From Saturnia japonica (Eukaryota > Arthropoda > Insecta > Lepidoptera > Saturniidae), in assembly GCA_033032175.1 (NCBI GenBank), contig CM065322.1, forward strand, positions 992,001 through 1,056,000: DNA of 64,000 bases, read 5' to 3'. Below are positions 13,891-25,979 of this stretch, one piece after another (position 1 is the stretch's first letter; every line of letters starts with the position of its first letter). The notes below the pieces were generated by a model, which saw only the letters and a program-made list of their open reading frames with translations, had not been told where the DNA came from and did no database searches. The position numbers and the translations under genes are program-made.

Positions 13891-14060
13891 CCGTACACCA
13901 GCTAGTACCTTCAAGAAGAGAATCTGTTGCTAAGCATTTATAGTGTGTTCTAGAAGCTTCACTTGAGAGCCAGTTTTCCCACCAGCCTTAACGTGCCACC
14001 ATCTTGGGTCATATCGTCACTTAACATCAGTTGAGATTGTGATCATAACGCTTAAACGAT
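13890..14060 (+). repeat. SINE fragment (SINE-2 group, 3' half)
   Basis: 'ccagttttcccaccagcctt aacgtgccacc' then 'catcgtcacttaacatcag ttgagattgtgatc' style tail, shared with 21780-21890 and 23050-23210. The 5' tRNA-like part is absent. Confidence 0.7.
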
Positions 14061-16930
14061 TTAAGAAAACTGCTTATCTTCTACAGGTAGGTAATAGGTA
14101 GGTATGTTGAGAAAAAGATTTAAAACATATTTCTGGTCGATAACCGCAACTTGCGTAGAGCTTTTCATTTTCCGCTCGATTACGACACACCATACTACAT
14201 AATCACAATTGTTTGTCAACTACTTACATTGTTCGTTGAAATAACGCATTTGCTATCTTCGAAAACTAGGATTCAACTTTAATACGAAAGCTACAAGACT
14301 AACGTTTGAAAGAAGTTACCTTTTTATAATTTATAATTCTGTAAGTATTTAAACTTAATATTGCGCACTTTATGTAAAAGAAACAAATGAATGAACGAAT
14401 GAATTAATAACTAATATGTATTTTACTAGACGCGTAGTTAACAATGTAGCTACGTACTGAAAAAGTGGTCACCAAATTTCTGTTAAATTTACTTTAATTT
14501 GAAAGAGAGTAACAAAAAAGGGTTTTTATGGTTTAACAATATAAACAGTGCAATCATGAAATACTAGACATTTTGTTTAAACTGATGTAATATCATTTTA
14601 ATAACTTAATAAAAGATATTTTTACATGTTTACTACGTATTTAGGTAGGTAAATACTTAGAAAATGATTATTAAATGTAAATAAAAGTTTAAAAACTATT
14701 AATCTATCTCGCTTACTCTTTCGCATAATTATGTGTGAAAACAGAGTATGTACTTTACATTTTAAATGATATGATTAGCTCTGTCAAAATTCTACGTTAT
14801 GACGTTTCCATCAAATCACATGTCTAGTGAATACATATGAGTCACTGTATGAAATTATAATTTTAAAGGTTCATTTTAAGTTTCCAAGTACTGATCTAGC
14901 CAGTCACGAATCTAGGTTTTCAACACCAAGGACAAATAAAGCAATTTTAATATAATTTTTTTATAATAACAGTTATTTTGATGTTTGTTGCCATAGCGCA
15001 GCGCGAAGGTGCGAGCTTCCTGCGACATTGACGGCTTTGTTATTATTCATACCGCAAATGAAATGTAAATTAATTTCGTTGTTAACTTGTGAAATTATAA
15101 ACAATTATGGTATTTCTGAGTTGGAATTTGGTGTTGGTTTGTTGGGTAAATTCTTGCGTTGTTTTTTTTTTAATTTACTCACGCATGCTGGCATCTTAGG
15201 GTTGCTATGTCTGAATTACCTATTAATGTGATTTTTATAAAAGCATAGAAAGAACCTATAAAAAACCTAGCTTACCTGTGTACAATGGTCTTCCAACCAT
15301 TTAATTCCCTCCTTCCCGGGGGCGTATTTAGCCTAGGGTCATGGAGAGCGGCAAATCACGTTTTTGAGGGTCACAACAGGCCTAGAGCAGAAAACTATAA
15401 ATCTATTTGCTTCCCAGATGAATGACCATTTTTTTAATGGTTTTTTGTGTAGGTGGAAAAGATTATATATGCCCCTGCTGCTTCCCATGATATTGGATCC
15501 TTCAAACGAGATATGAAGGAGCATTTTAACAGTCCGTCACAATAGCGATTACTGCAAAAGGTATATGTCACCAACGGTTGTCGTTGTTTTTGCATTAACT
15601 GTACATGTCATTAATCTTTATATTAATTTAGTGAGTTAATATAAAAAAGTTCTTTACCGTTTTATGTAATAGGAGTAAAACTTCTTGGTTTATTACTCAC
15701 ATTATTGACAATTCTTATAGCCTCTTAAATGAGGAATGACATAAACATCCCTTATACATTTCATAAAAATCAGCCGAACAATTTTTGTAGTTAAATTCGG
15801 ACATACAAATAGACAAGCAGACAGACTAACCATATATTTTTAATGTCATATTCGTGAGCACTGCTTATAGTAATATTTGTATAAATACGTGAACAGACAG
15901 AAATACAATTTTATTAATATGGATATATTTTCTGTCAACATGCTATAAATTGACACACAATGGCATCACAGTAGTTACACGTTTCAGGAGAAATCTTTGA
16001 ACTGACGCGACGTGGCGATGAACCTGGGAAAGTAGGATCGTCGAGTCGGTGCGTTATCTCGTACCTTTTATCGAACGGTAGTAGGTTACACAATATATGA
16101 TATACGTGAGATTTCATATAAGATTCTCTTATATTGTTTTGTAACATAATTGTTAGTTTATATTATAAATTAATTAAATATTATTAGAAATTCTCGTTAA
16201 TTTAATATTACAAAAAATCACGATGTTCTTTTGTTGAGGGTTGGTATGTTCTCAGGGGTTTAGTTTATTTATTTATTTAAAGGGTTTGGTTACAAAGCGA
16301 CAACGCCACCTTATAATATATAATACCTTACACATCTTCATTTTCCAAGCCCAGTGAAGCTGTAAAAGCCTGAGGCCCTTATGGCTAGTAGTACAGTCAA
16401 TTCTACATAATTCGGGCTTCTTACGACAAAGGTGTAGACAGCATACTGTTTCAGACTCCAACGGAACGCCATTTTCTTATTTATTAATAGACACTACTTT
16501 CTCCTTTCGGGTTCCTGGATACATTCCACTATAAGCACAGAGAAATCTTGGAGGTTTCTATCTACTTGAGGCAGCTCGACTGATGAAATTCCTCCACCAT
16601 ACAGAAGATAGCAGTCAAGTAAATTCGTGTTGTTTTGAAGTTAGTTGGGTTTCCCCAGCTGCTTGGGGACGGAGAGATTCAAAGTTGTCAATGCGTTCGT
16701 GACCTACCTCTGATGTTATAAGCATTCGTTGGCTACGGTAACCGCTTATCATCAGGTGTACCCTAAGCTTGATCTAGATACACGTGGTGATTTTTTTTTC
16801 AAGGAGTTCTTTTAAATTCCATTTAAAAGCCATAGGATCTACAGTGAACATAATAATATTTTCATAGTATCGCAGTTTATAGGGAACATAGAAAAATAGA
16901 GATTTCCAGCATTAGAAATCGACAATACCT
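14061..16930. other. intergenic, weak repeat traces
   Basis: No gene is supported. A segment at about 15660-15800 ('cacattattgacaattctta' and following) resembles one at about 61380-61500, so part of it is a dispersed repeat. About 16720-16760 has a trace of the SINE-4 tail. Frames at 15935-16147 and 16273-16461 (minus) are not recognised. Confidence 0.45.
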
Positions 16931-16964
16931 CGTGTACTGGAGTGCTGTATAATAATAATAATAA

Positions 16965-17285
16965 TAAGCCCTTTTATTCTGAACTACAAGGTTACAATTT
17001 AACATGTTAAGTGTTGTTTAGTTTAATTATAATATATCCCGTAATTCAGCGTGCCTCTTGGCATAGGCCTCCTCTAACATTTTCCACTGGGTTCTGTCTC
17101 GCGCTACTCTTCTCCAATGATGTCCGGCCGTGAGTTTTAAGTCATCCTCCCATCTCATTTTTTGACGTCCTCTATTGCGTTTGCTTTCCTTGTGGTACCG
17201 ATCAGAGTATCTCGGATCATGTGACCGGTCCATCTCCACTTTTGTTGGTCTATTCGAGTAAGTATATCATTACAGTACATCATGC
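16965..17285 (-). mobile_element. LINE remnant, C-terminal end of reverse transcriptase protein
   Basis: The minus strand encodes 'QQKWRWTGHMIRD' and, after a frameshift, 'NRGRQKMRWEDDLKLTAG' and 'WRRVARDRTQWKMLEEAYAK'. This is the familiar C-terminal motif of insect RTE/endonuclease-reverse-transcriptase LINEs (KWRWAGH...GRPKTRWxDDI...WxxxAxDRxxWKxLEEA). The stop is at about 17027. It is 5' truncated, frameshifted, and followed by (AAT)n at 16951-16965. Confidence 0.85.
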
Positions 17286-17359
17286 TGTATTTGGTATTAA
17301 ATAATATGCTTTTTTTTTGTAAATCAGCATGATTACCTAGTTACCGTACTTAATAGTAA

Positions 17360-17535
17360 AATATCTAGGCGAGCTAGCCGTGCTCGGTGTCTTATAAATA
17401 AAATAAAAAAAAACACTTATCTATGTAAACTTGGAATGTAAAATATTATCTAAATGCAAAGTTTCATCGAAATCATTGGAGCCGTTTCCGAGAAACCAAT
17501 TAAACACATACATATACACTCACTTAATATAATAA
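17360..17535 (+). repeat. short dispersed repeat, second copy of 9835-10025
   Basis: Carries 'gtaaacttggaatgtaaaat', 'gcaaagtttcatcgaaatca' and 'ggagccgtttccgagaaacc', then 'cacttaatataataagc', collinear with the copy near 9.9 kb. Confidence 0.75.
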
Positions 17536-17539
17536 GCTT

Positions 17540-17690
17540 AAGTGACAGGCCTCATGGTATAGTGGTGGTAATTATTTTAGTATGGAGGCAGCAGTTTGAA
17601 TCCCTGCACAGAAATGGCTTTTTTATTATCATGACAATTAGTTTTGTGTCCAGGTATACCTATGGATAGGTACAGACCATTTGGTTAAGG
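17540..17690 (+). repeat. tRNA-derived SINE (SINE-3 group)
   Basis: Starts 'ggcctcatggtatagtggtg' (A-box like) and has 'agtttgaatccctgcacaga' (degenerate B box). The inverse copy at 22080-22165 has 'gagatcgaacccgctacatc' and 'cactgcgccatgaggc'. Probably inactive. Confidence 0.7.
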
Positions 17691-17699
17691 ACAGCTATG

Positions 17700-18290
17700 C
17701 TTATTTTGAATCCATATTGAGGTTATTATTATGTTTATGATTGCTAACTTGTATTTATTATATCATAAGTTAAGTTCTTGTCGGAATATAAGTCAACCAC
17801 AGTCTAGCTGAAACGTACCCCCATGTGTTTGGTGGTCGCACGCATGTTCGCATTTATCGCTCCATTCGTGCTATTTCTTCCATCCAGTCCGCTAACTAGC
17901 TGGTTTGTGTGCCATATGTCCCAGGGTTTATCATGTTCAAGCCAATATAGTCGCTGCAGACTGTTGAACAAAGATTACTATGGTGTCATAAAGGGATCTG
18001 GGGCAAGTGTTATCCGGTGGCCCTGCACGCGGCATGCAGCACACCGATGTGTCAAAACAAAAGACTTTTACGACCGCATCTACTCGTAATTACTCGATTG
18101 ATATTTACGATTTCACATCATGTACGTAGATATATGAGTTACGATGTCGTGAGTCCGTTATCCGTTTGTACGTGTAGTCCGTCTTAGTGTTATCGGGACA
18201 GTAACGAACTTTAGGTATTCATAGGATGGACTCATGAATCTCTACGCGTGAATCGTGCTACTCCCGCTTCCAATTATATGCTTGTTTTGG
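17700..18290. other. intergenic, no gene seen
   Basis: The 88-residue frame at 17823-18089 (plus) has no recognised similarity and no splice context, and is probably chance. Nothing else was recognised. Confidence 0.5.
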
Positions 18291-18299
18291 GTAATCATA

Positions 18300-18800
18300 G
18301 AAAATAAACATATGCATTTGATGACTTTTTTGTAGGTCTTTTTAATATCTAAAATTATGTAATACATTAATTTGTTATATCTCTTACGGTTTTCTCAGCG
18401 TAAGCCATTTAAGTGCCCAAATTAATTCATCATGACAAGATTTTTTTTATTTGCGCGGAACCCTCATTGTTTTTCTAAAGTTAAAGTAGCCTACGTTACT
18501 CCTTATAACATCAGCTATCTGCCAGTGAAAGTCCCGCCAAAATCAGTCCAACTGCTTCGGAGATTACCCGGAACTAACAGACATATAATATGTCAATTTA
18601 ATTTACTACATAAATGTAGATATTTAAAAGACCTTCAGAAAAGTCACTGGTAGTATATGTCTATCTTATAAAGATCACCAACAATAAACATTTTTATCTT
18701 TGCAATAACCGCGAGCGGGGGTAGCACGATTTGCGCCTGTGTCCGATTGCCGGCATTCTGTACGATACGCGAGCACAGCCGCGGGCACAGGTAGTAATAA
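18300..18800. repeat. 500-bp dispersed element with internally inverted first half
   Basis: Bases about 18370-18590 are the reverse complement of the first half of the element at 20830-21080. Bases about 18595-18800 match its second half in the forward sense, ending 'agccgcgggcacaggtagt'. The frame '[16 protein letters not shown]' (18432 on) is the repeat read in reverse; the same frame recurs at 41056-41313 (minus). Confidence 0.75.
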
Positions 18801-19059
18801 ATAAAATATAGAAACCAGAACATGTAGATAGTTTACAATAATTGATGGTACAGATAGATAGGAATTTTATCTAATTAATTAAAGACTGTATCTCTGCGTG
18901 TGCGGAGTTTTATGTAAATAATGACGGATAGTAAAGAAGCTGAACTCGATTCGTTTGTGCAAAAACAACACTGTGTTGATGTTATTTGCGATCGCGTTTA
19001 ACGCATGGGAACATTGTGTAGTGGTGTGCTCATATCGATATAATATCTTTATGATATGA

Positions 19060-19350
19060 AAATTACTTTTCTCAAACATGCATGGAAATATGTATTGTCA
19101 TTATTTACGAAAAAAGAACACGCGAAGTATTGAATTTACGGACATGCCAAGAATGATAAAAGAGATCCAATCAAAGAGTATTTAATAACCCCTGCACGCC
19201 GTTTTATACAACATTGCTGGAGTGTTGTAATGTTTCAAATTCAAAAAACGCTCCTGCAATGGATTTGATTTTCTTTGTCCGTAAATTTGATACTTCGCAT
19301 GTTCTTTTTTCGAAAATAATAACAATATTTCCATGCATATTTGAGAAAAG

Positions 19351-19415
<65 letters not shown>

Positions 19416-19550
19416 TCGGCGGAAATGCCAATTGTCTGTTTCGTATTAGTGAAGTCCTTGTCTACGGCTCGGCCTTCAAACTCATACTCGACCTGCAATT
19501 ACCTATTTCACGGCCTTTGCAATACTGTACTATTAAACCATATCGAAAGA
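19060..19550 (+). repeat. fold-back (inverted-repeat) element with TA microsatellite, copy 1
   Basis: Left arm 'cttttctcaaacatgcatgg' through 'gaacacgcgaagtattgaat' to 'tacggaca' (19065-19143) is the inverse of the right arm at about 19278-19352 ('tccgtaaatttgatacttcg' to 'atttgagaaaag'). Beyond the right arm are a TA run and a tail with 'ggaaatgccaattgtctgtt' and 'ctcgacctgcaattacctat'. A second copy, inverted, lies at 58145-58570. The frames across it (Tyr-Ile repeats) are not genes. Confidence 0.85.
19354..19412. repeat. (TA)n microsatellite, 59 bp
   Basis: An uninterrupted TA dinucleotide run inside the fold-back element. The second copy of the element has only 'atttatatagt' at this place, so the run grew after insertion. 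Confidence 0.98.
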
Positions 19551-19589
19551 TTTTTAGTTTATAATACTGCTGATTTAATGATAATCTAT

Positions 19590-19825
19590 ATTACAAAACA
19601 AGGTCCCCCGCTGCGTCTATATTATGTCTGTCTGAACGCGATAAACTCAAAAACTACCAAACGAATTTTCATCAATGGATAGAGGGATTAATGAGGCAGG
19701 CTAGGTGTTCAATTCAATAAGGTTTTGTGTAAATTGAATTGAATTGTTGAAGATGTCGGAAGTTATAAATAATATATAGGACTCTGCTACCCATGTGAGA
19801 GGCCAGGGCGGGTTGCTAGTATTTT
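19590..19825 (+). repeat. mobile-element tail
   Basis: 'tctgtctgaacgcgataaac', 'tcaaaaactaccaaacgaat', 'ttcatcaatggatagaggga' and the end 'gggcgggttgctagt' follow the common lepidopteran pattern of an element ending in ...gctagt. Single copy in the window. Confidence 0.5.
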
Positions 19826-19974
19826 ATAATTTTAAGTATTAACATTTGGCATTAAATGTTAATGGAGCTTATAACCCGAATAACGTAAATTAATTTTTTT
19901 CTTTGTAATTGTAAATTTATTTTTTTCTGTTACACAAATGAACCATTTTTTTAACATAAAAGTTTTAGCTTTTA

Positions 19975-20300
19975 GCCACAGATTCATCTGATGTTAAGTG
20001 ACGATGTGGCCCAGTATGGTAACACGCTAAGCCTTGTCGAGGACTGTCATTCAAGTGTACCTGCCGGAACGCACCTATCGGTGCTTAGTGACACATTTTC
20101 TGAGGGTTGTAGTTAGCCAGGTAATAGAAATAGACATAGGTCTTTAGCATAGGTTTTAAGCATGGTGATAGCACCATGCTATGGTTTCATCACGATGTTT
20201 TCCTTCACCGAAAGCTCAGGATCATTGCAAGGATTCGAACTTACGTCGATTGACACGATATCCGTATACGCTACCTCTGAACCATCATTGCTTCATGTGA
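19975..20300 (-). repeat. full-length SINE (SINE-2 group)
   Basis: Read on the minus strand: tRNA-like head with the 'ggttcgaatcc'-type B box (plus strand 'aaggattcgaacttacgtcg'), body 'ctgagctttcggtgaaggaa', 'tcatcgtgatgaaacc' and tail 'cgtcacttaacatcagatga'. Counterpart of 22925-23215. Confidence 0.8.
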
Positions 20301-20799
20301 TTTTATAGTTTTGAAATTCATCCGCTGTGAAGTAAAATTTATTATAAAATAAATTTCGTAGTGTTCTTTTGAATTAAGCACATCTATCGATAAATCACTC
20401 TCGTCACTAATACGACTAAACTTCAACACACACATTGACATGGATCATGACTGATGGTGACGAAGCGCGTTCGTAATCACTTTTATTATGCTTTATGCGG
20501 TGATGCAAGCACTGATGCGCCATCTTGCCGGGAAGCTGCGACAACGTTTTTCCCATCTTCATATACAGTACATAATACAATAATTATATTATATCTCATT
20601 TAATGAACATATTAAATGTATTATTAAGGTGATTCCTCTCGCCCTAATAATAATAAATGATGTAGGTACTTAATTTACTCCCAACACTATTCACAGCGAA
20701 ATGGTTTTCATAATTCAATGCATATTCTTATGTGCATTTTATATAATCTATACAATTAATAAAATATAAGTGTCTATTTGTGATGTCAAAATAACAGCT

Positions 20800-21275
20800 T
20801 TTTACTAAATGTATGTGAAAGTATATACGATACTTATAACAAAACACCCATTTTTAAAAATTTTGTCTGTGCCTGTCTGTCTGTTTGTTCTGGGTAATCT
20901 CCGAAACGGTTAGACCGATTTTGACGGGACTTTCACTGGTAGATAGTTGAATTTATAGGGAGTAACTAAGGCTATTTTATTTTAGAAAAAGAATTAGGCT
21001 TCCGAACAAATAAAAAAAACTGGTCATGGTGAATCAATTCGGGCGCTTAAATGGATTATGCTGAGTAAACCATAAGAGATATAGCAAATTAACGTCCAAA
21101 ACAACTGCAGACATTTAAAAGACCTACATAAAAGTCTGAAAGAGTTTACGGCTATCTTCTAAGGAACGCCCACAATAAGCATTTTTGTCTTTTAAATAGC
21201 CGGGAGTGGGGGAGCAAGATTCGCTCGGGAATTATATAGTCCACGTGAGCGAAGCCACGAGCATAGCTAGTAATA
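20800..21275 (+). repeat. 500-bp dispersed element (reference arrangement)
   Basis: 'tgtctgtttgttctgggtaa', 'cgaaacggttagaccgattt', 'gacgggactttcactggtag', 'gaaaaagaattaggcttccg', and a second half ending 'gccacgagcatagctagt'. The copy at 41055-41515 has the same order; the one at 18300-18800 has its first half inverted. Confidence 0.8.
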
Positions 21276-21654
21276 TAATAAATATATAATATATTTACTT
21301 ATATTTTATCAATATTTATTTTAAAATAACGTAAATACATAAATGTAATCACAACGTGTATTATGCGTAAATACTCCACCACTAAGCAAAAAAAGAGTTT
21401 CTGTTTGTTTGTTTGAGCACTTGAGCATTCAAAACAGTGTCAATTCAAACACGAAGTAAAAATTTCTGAAGCTTTCTGATTTCCCCATCACATTTTCCTT
21501 CAGCCAATTGTTTTACAAATTCAAATAAAATTAGAGAAAACAAAAATATCCAGTGAATCAGAATAGCGAACATCGGTTCAATTTTCCAACAGTCATAATA
21601 TTTCAAGCTACACTAAAAACAGAAATAATGAGAGAAAATACATACCTACCCTTT

Positions 21655-21890
21655 CTTGAGCCGCGATCGACGTGAGTTCGAATCCCTGAAATCAGCCTGA
21701 GCTTTCGGATTAGGAAAAGGTATTATGTACTATCCGTCTGATTTGCTACCACACTCAAGTTGGAAATCTGTCTCCATGTACTTATTAAGTAGTGTTCCAG
21801 CAGCTATACGTGTGAGCCAGTCCTTCTAGGATTTTTGGGCTACATCTTCACTTCATATCTATTGAGATTGAGGCTAAAACCATAAAGAAT
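21655..21890 (+). repeat. SINE-2 group copy
   Basis: 'gtgagttcgaatccctgaaa' (B-box like), 'cagcctgagctttcggatta' and the tail 'acttcatatctattgagatt'. Diverged but collinear with 22925-23215. Confidence 0.7.
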
Positions 21891-22079
21891 AAAAAAAGTC
21901 AAACGAGAGCAACGTTTAAAAAATAAGTACTTTTTTTAAGGACACAATTTCACACACGCCCATTTAATTCCAAACTAAACAAAGCTTTTAATATGGTAAC
22001 TAAACAGTTGATATACATACATATAAAGATATTGACACCCAGACACACACAACTGATATTTATGCTCATCACACAAAAG

Positions 22080-22165
22080 TCACTCATGGGCGGAGATCGA
22101 ACCCGCTACATCTGGCTCAATAGTAGCGTTTACAACCACTGCGCCATGAGGCGTGTCATTAGCTA
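22080..22165 (-). repeat. SINE-3 group fragment
   Basis: Inverse copy of the tRNA-like head at 17545-17620, with 'gggcggagatcgaacccgct' and 'ccactgcgccatgaggcg'. Confidence 0.7.
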
Positions 22166-22199
22166 ACCAGTATTAAATAGTAAATATAATATTTAAAAA

Positions 22200-22440
22200 A
22201 AAAAACAACTTTAATTATTTTGAAGAGTTCCCTGGTGCATCTTCGAAGTTGATAGTCCAATGCCAATAAAATTAAAATGAGACCACCCTTGAGTTACCTC
22301 GGTCCAGCAAAAAAGTCATCCAAATAAATTAAACAAAGAAGTTACAGCTGAACATCCATAAAAACATTCAAATTGAGTACATCCGTGTTTTTTTGATATC
22401 AGTTAAAAAAGAAAATAATAATTAGGAAAAGTGACAAAAG
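22200..22440 (-). repeat. AACCGACTTC-type element, copy 1
   Basis: Contains 'attttgaagagttccctggt', 'cttcgaagttgatagtccaa', 'aaaatgagaccacccttgag', 'gttacagctgaacatccata' and 'caaattgagtacatccgtgt'. It is the family with at least ten further copies inside unc79 introns. Confidence 0.85.
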
Positions 22441-22924
22441 TATATAAATAAATTTGATGTTAATAGTCATCAATTTTAATAATAGTGACGAAGCCATCAA
22501 ATCATAAAAACAATACAAAGATGCTGTTATTATTATCGTGGGAAATATCATTTATGATACTCTCTTCGCAGTCCGATCATTAGGAACAAAACATTCATAA
22601 ATCTAACCAGCAACGTTGTGCTTACATTTTATCAAAATACATATAATCTTATTTCGTTTGGAATAAGGATGGTTGGTTATTCTGGAACTACAAAATTAAA
22701 TTGGCCGTGTACCAATCGATAAGTAACGTAACTATCGGACAGATTTCTTCGAAGACGATTCGGTCCAATGTAATGACATAATATCAATGGCTGAATTAAT
22801 TGCAATATTTAGACTAAAGATCGATTCTACACGAACTACACTACGAAGGACAATTGTGATATGGATTTTATTGTAACGTATAAAAAAAAAACACCAAAAA
22901 TGTATAAAAAGCAATCGTTGTTTT

Positions 22925-23215
22925 TGAAGCAATGAAGGCTCAGTGGTAGCTTGTACGGACACCGCGTCGATCGACGTGGGTTCGAATTCCTGCAATGAGC
23001 CAGAGCGCCCGGTGAAGGAAAATATCGCGATGAAACCATAGCATGGTGATAGGGCATTTTCTAATGCAATCCCTCACGTGGAGAAACTATTGCCAAGCTT
23101 CTGCCCAGCAGCTGCACTTGAGATTCAGTTTTTCCACTAGGTTATAGCGTGTTACCATTTTGAGCCACATCGTCACCTAACATCAGGTGAGATTGTGATC
23201 GTAACTCTAAAATCT
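22925..23215 (+). repeat. full-length tRNA-derived SINE (SINE-2 group)
   Basis: Head 'aaggctcagtggtagcttgt' resembles a pol III A box and 'gtgggttcgaattcctgcaa' the B box; the body runs 'ggtgaaggaaaatatcgcga', 'gaaaccatagcatggtgata', and the tail 'cacctaacatcaggtgagat tgtgatcgtaa'. It is the best-preserved copy in the window. Overlapping minus-strand frames at 22732-23057 are repeat-borne. Confidence 0.85.
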
Positions 23216-23935
23216 ATAAACGACAAAAAAAATTGTACCTAAGTAATATTTTCCAAATAACTTTTTCATAATAATACCATCCTGTGATTGACCTGGTTTG
23301 CAGAGGAACTAGTCGTTCGTACTTACATTTTTGCATAGACAGTATCTATGTCTAGAATTTTGTATTTTTTGTGGTATTTTTCTGAAGCATCCAGTTTACA
23401 GTCTTTTGCCACAACACAGATAGGTCTTTTAGACATTTTCAAATCAAGCCTGGTACCTGACCTTATAAGTTCTAGTAAATAAATATATTAACATGAAGCT
23501 ATTATTAGAATAAGTTTTCAATTTGTATCTAGCACATTAACCAAAATATTTGATTATTATTTGTCGTTCTTAAACGATTAGGGTATGTATTAAGAGGTAT
23601 TTTTACACTGAGTCGCTGAGGGTTTTTCCTATCTAAATATATATAAAAGCAAAACGTGACTGATTAATTGATCTCTCAACACATAGCTCAACCCACTGAA
23701 AGGATTAGGTTGAAATTTGACAAAAAAATAAAATAAAATAAATAGTTATTATGACGAAGAGATCCGCTAAAAATGGGTTTTTGAAAATTCAACCCCTAAA
23801 TAGGTGTCATCGTGGGGCACAGTTAGTAACTAATACAAGGTGGTAATAACATAAAGTCATTTTGTCATCCTTGCGTTAGTAAAGCACCAAGAAATAAGAC
23901 TTTATTTTTAAAGTATAAGTTAAGCCTTTGAACAC
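23216..23935. other. intergenic, no gene seen
   Basis: A mobile-element-like patch at about 23640-23830 ('gtgactgattaattgatctc', 'caacacatagctcaacccac') fits the consensus style of ...gctagt elements. Nothing coding. Confidence 0.45.
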
Positions 23936-24135
23936 TCAACTGATGTAAGGTTATGTATGATGTTTGGTCAAATATGGTAATACGCTAAGCCTACAAGGGC
24001 TGTCTCTCAAATGTTGGAGCTCAGTGACAAGTTTTCAACTAGAGAGTGGTGGTCCATTAGGAAATGGCTTCAATACTCAGATTCTTTATGGGACTCGAAC
24101 CCACGTCGAACGATAGGTAGTGTCTCAATAGCTTA
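23935..24135 (-). repeat. SINE-2 group fragment
   Basis: 'tcaactgatgtaaggttatg' head-to-tail inverse of the SINE-2 tail, 'atggtaatacgctaagccta', and 'gggactcgaacccacgtcga' as the inverted B box. Confidence 0.7.
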
Positions 24136-24479
24136 CTTTTTATTACGATAATACAATAGAGTACAGACAGAGGTCGGAGGTGAACGATATTAATTAACCA
24201 ACACATTGTCAGCCGCCGAAACGCGTGGATGGAACAGATGCGTACCTAATTAAAACTTTGTTCTCGTGATTACAATATATCGAACATAGGTAATCATATA
24301 GGGCAACAGCGTCCAATTGACGTGGGTTTGAATTTAGTGAAGTTAAATATTGTGACGTAAATAAATTATTTAATTGGAAACAAAAACCAGATAGAAACCA
24401 AAAAGTAATTAATTAATAATAATTGATTCCCATGCGTCGTATTTAAATATTATATAGCCTATTCTATAGCTTACTTCTT

Positions 24480-25600
24480 CCTAGCTCTATCTCACTTTAA
24501 GTGGGCTCAGCTCTCCAAACTTTTTGGTGCCAGGTCAATCTGTCCTGGGTTGTCGGATCGGGCAGTTCTTCCTCCAATAGGAATTTCATCATTCTAGTCC
24601 ACCATGTAGCCGAAGGTCGTCTTCTACTTCTCTTATGTTCAGATAGTTATAATGCTTTCTTCACTACATGCTCCTCGTCTCTTTGCATCACGTGACCATA
24701 GCATCTGAGACGGCTCTCGGTTAGTTTTCTCTGATATATAGACGACTTTGAAACTACCAAGGATATGCTCGTTTCGTACTTTGTCTAGTCTTACACCTCC
24801 AGACCACTTCAGTATCTTCATCTCGGCAGTGTGCAGCTTTACATGCATCTTTGTTACTGGTCAACATTCCGCTCCGTACATCAAAGCTGGTCTCACCACC
24901 GTACTGTAGATCTTGCCTTTGGTTCTTATAGGCTTACGAGCATCGCATAAGATTCCAGTTAATGATCGGCAGGTCAACTATGCCACGTTCACCCTGTGTA
25001 CTAAATCAGCATCGACGTCTACTTGGTCTCGTGATCACCGAGCCGACCGATTTGAATTTATTTATTTTGGTCACAGGCATACGATCAGGGTAGTAGATCG
25101 TGGCTGGACTACTGTTGTTATTAAATTGGCATTTTAAATATTCAGTCTTTGTTCTACTTAATTTTAGACCAACGGACTCCAGAGCTGTAATAAATGTGGT
25201 CAAGGTGGTTTGTAACTCGGTTGTTGATCTGGCTATTATAAGAATATTGTCTACATACAGGAGGTTCCAGGGCAGTGATGCTTGGATAGGTTTTGTAGCG
25301 AAATCCATTACTAAATTGAAAAACAACGGACTAAAAGCAGAACCCTGAATCCCTTCCCCAACCTCGAACTCTTATGAACGTCGGTGAACAAATCTTGGAT
25401 TAGTTTTATATATAAATCTGGCAGATGTTGGACATTCAAAGCTTGCCAAACTAGTTTGCGTGGTACCCATATTAAACACCTTTTCTAAGTCGATGAAAAT
25501 AAACATCGAGCCGGCATCTGTTGTAGATTTTATGGAGGTAAAACCGAATTGATTTGGGCTCGTGCAAGTAAGATGGGATATTCGGTTATTCATTATTAAT
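24480..25600 (-). mobile_element. RTE/BovB-like LINE remnant (reverse transcriptase domain)
   Basis: On the minus strand, in order: 'GFTSIKSTTDAGSMF' and 'FIDLEKVF' (25593-25370; palm region FIDLEKAFD), 'LFNLVMDFATKPIQ', 'LLYVDNILIIARSTTELQ' (the YADD catalytic box degraded to YVDN), 'SVGLKLSRTKTEYLKCQF' (25326-25006), then 'STVVRPALMYGAEC' with a stop, and 'AEMKILKWSGGVRLDKVRNE' (24848-24639). Frameshifts, stops and loss of the second catalytic Asp show it is dead. Both ends are truncated. It lies about 740 bp beyond the unc79 stop codon. Confidence 0.9.
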
Positions 25601-25979
25601 TACAAAATTAATTGTTGTTTTAAAATTAATCGACTCTTGATTTTGGATCCGAACCAAGTCACTGTGCCAAGTTTTTATTTAAAGTTCAATTAAGTTTATT
25701 CCCTGTTCGTTTAAGAGTCCATAAAAACGCGAATGATTTGATTATGAATGGCCAGCTCACTTCACTATCTAAGTATTGTAGTCGTGAAGATAAATGAAAA
25801 TCGTGACAGTGTATGGTGACACTACTGATTGTTATCAAAAGTTATTGTAAAACCGACCTTTAGACAACGAACAATAAAACGCATTAAGTAATACATAATA
25901 ACTTTACTCTCTTACACATCATTACTAAATACATTTGACACAAACGTTTGGCAGACATCGATAATATTACATATTGATA

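Noticed and set aside
18432..18653. 73-residue frame, similar to the one at 41056-41313 (minus)
   Set aside because: The similarity of the two predicted proteins reflects a shared non-coding repeat, not a gene family.
19204..19682. Four overlapping frames with Tyr-Ile repeats on both strands
   Set aside because: They are translations of the TA microsatellite inside a repeat; the second copy of the repeat does not keep the frames.
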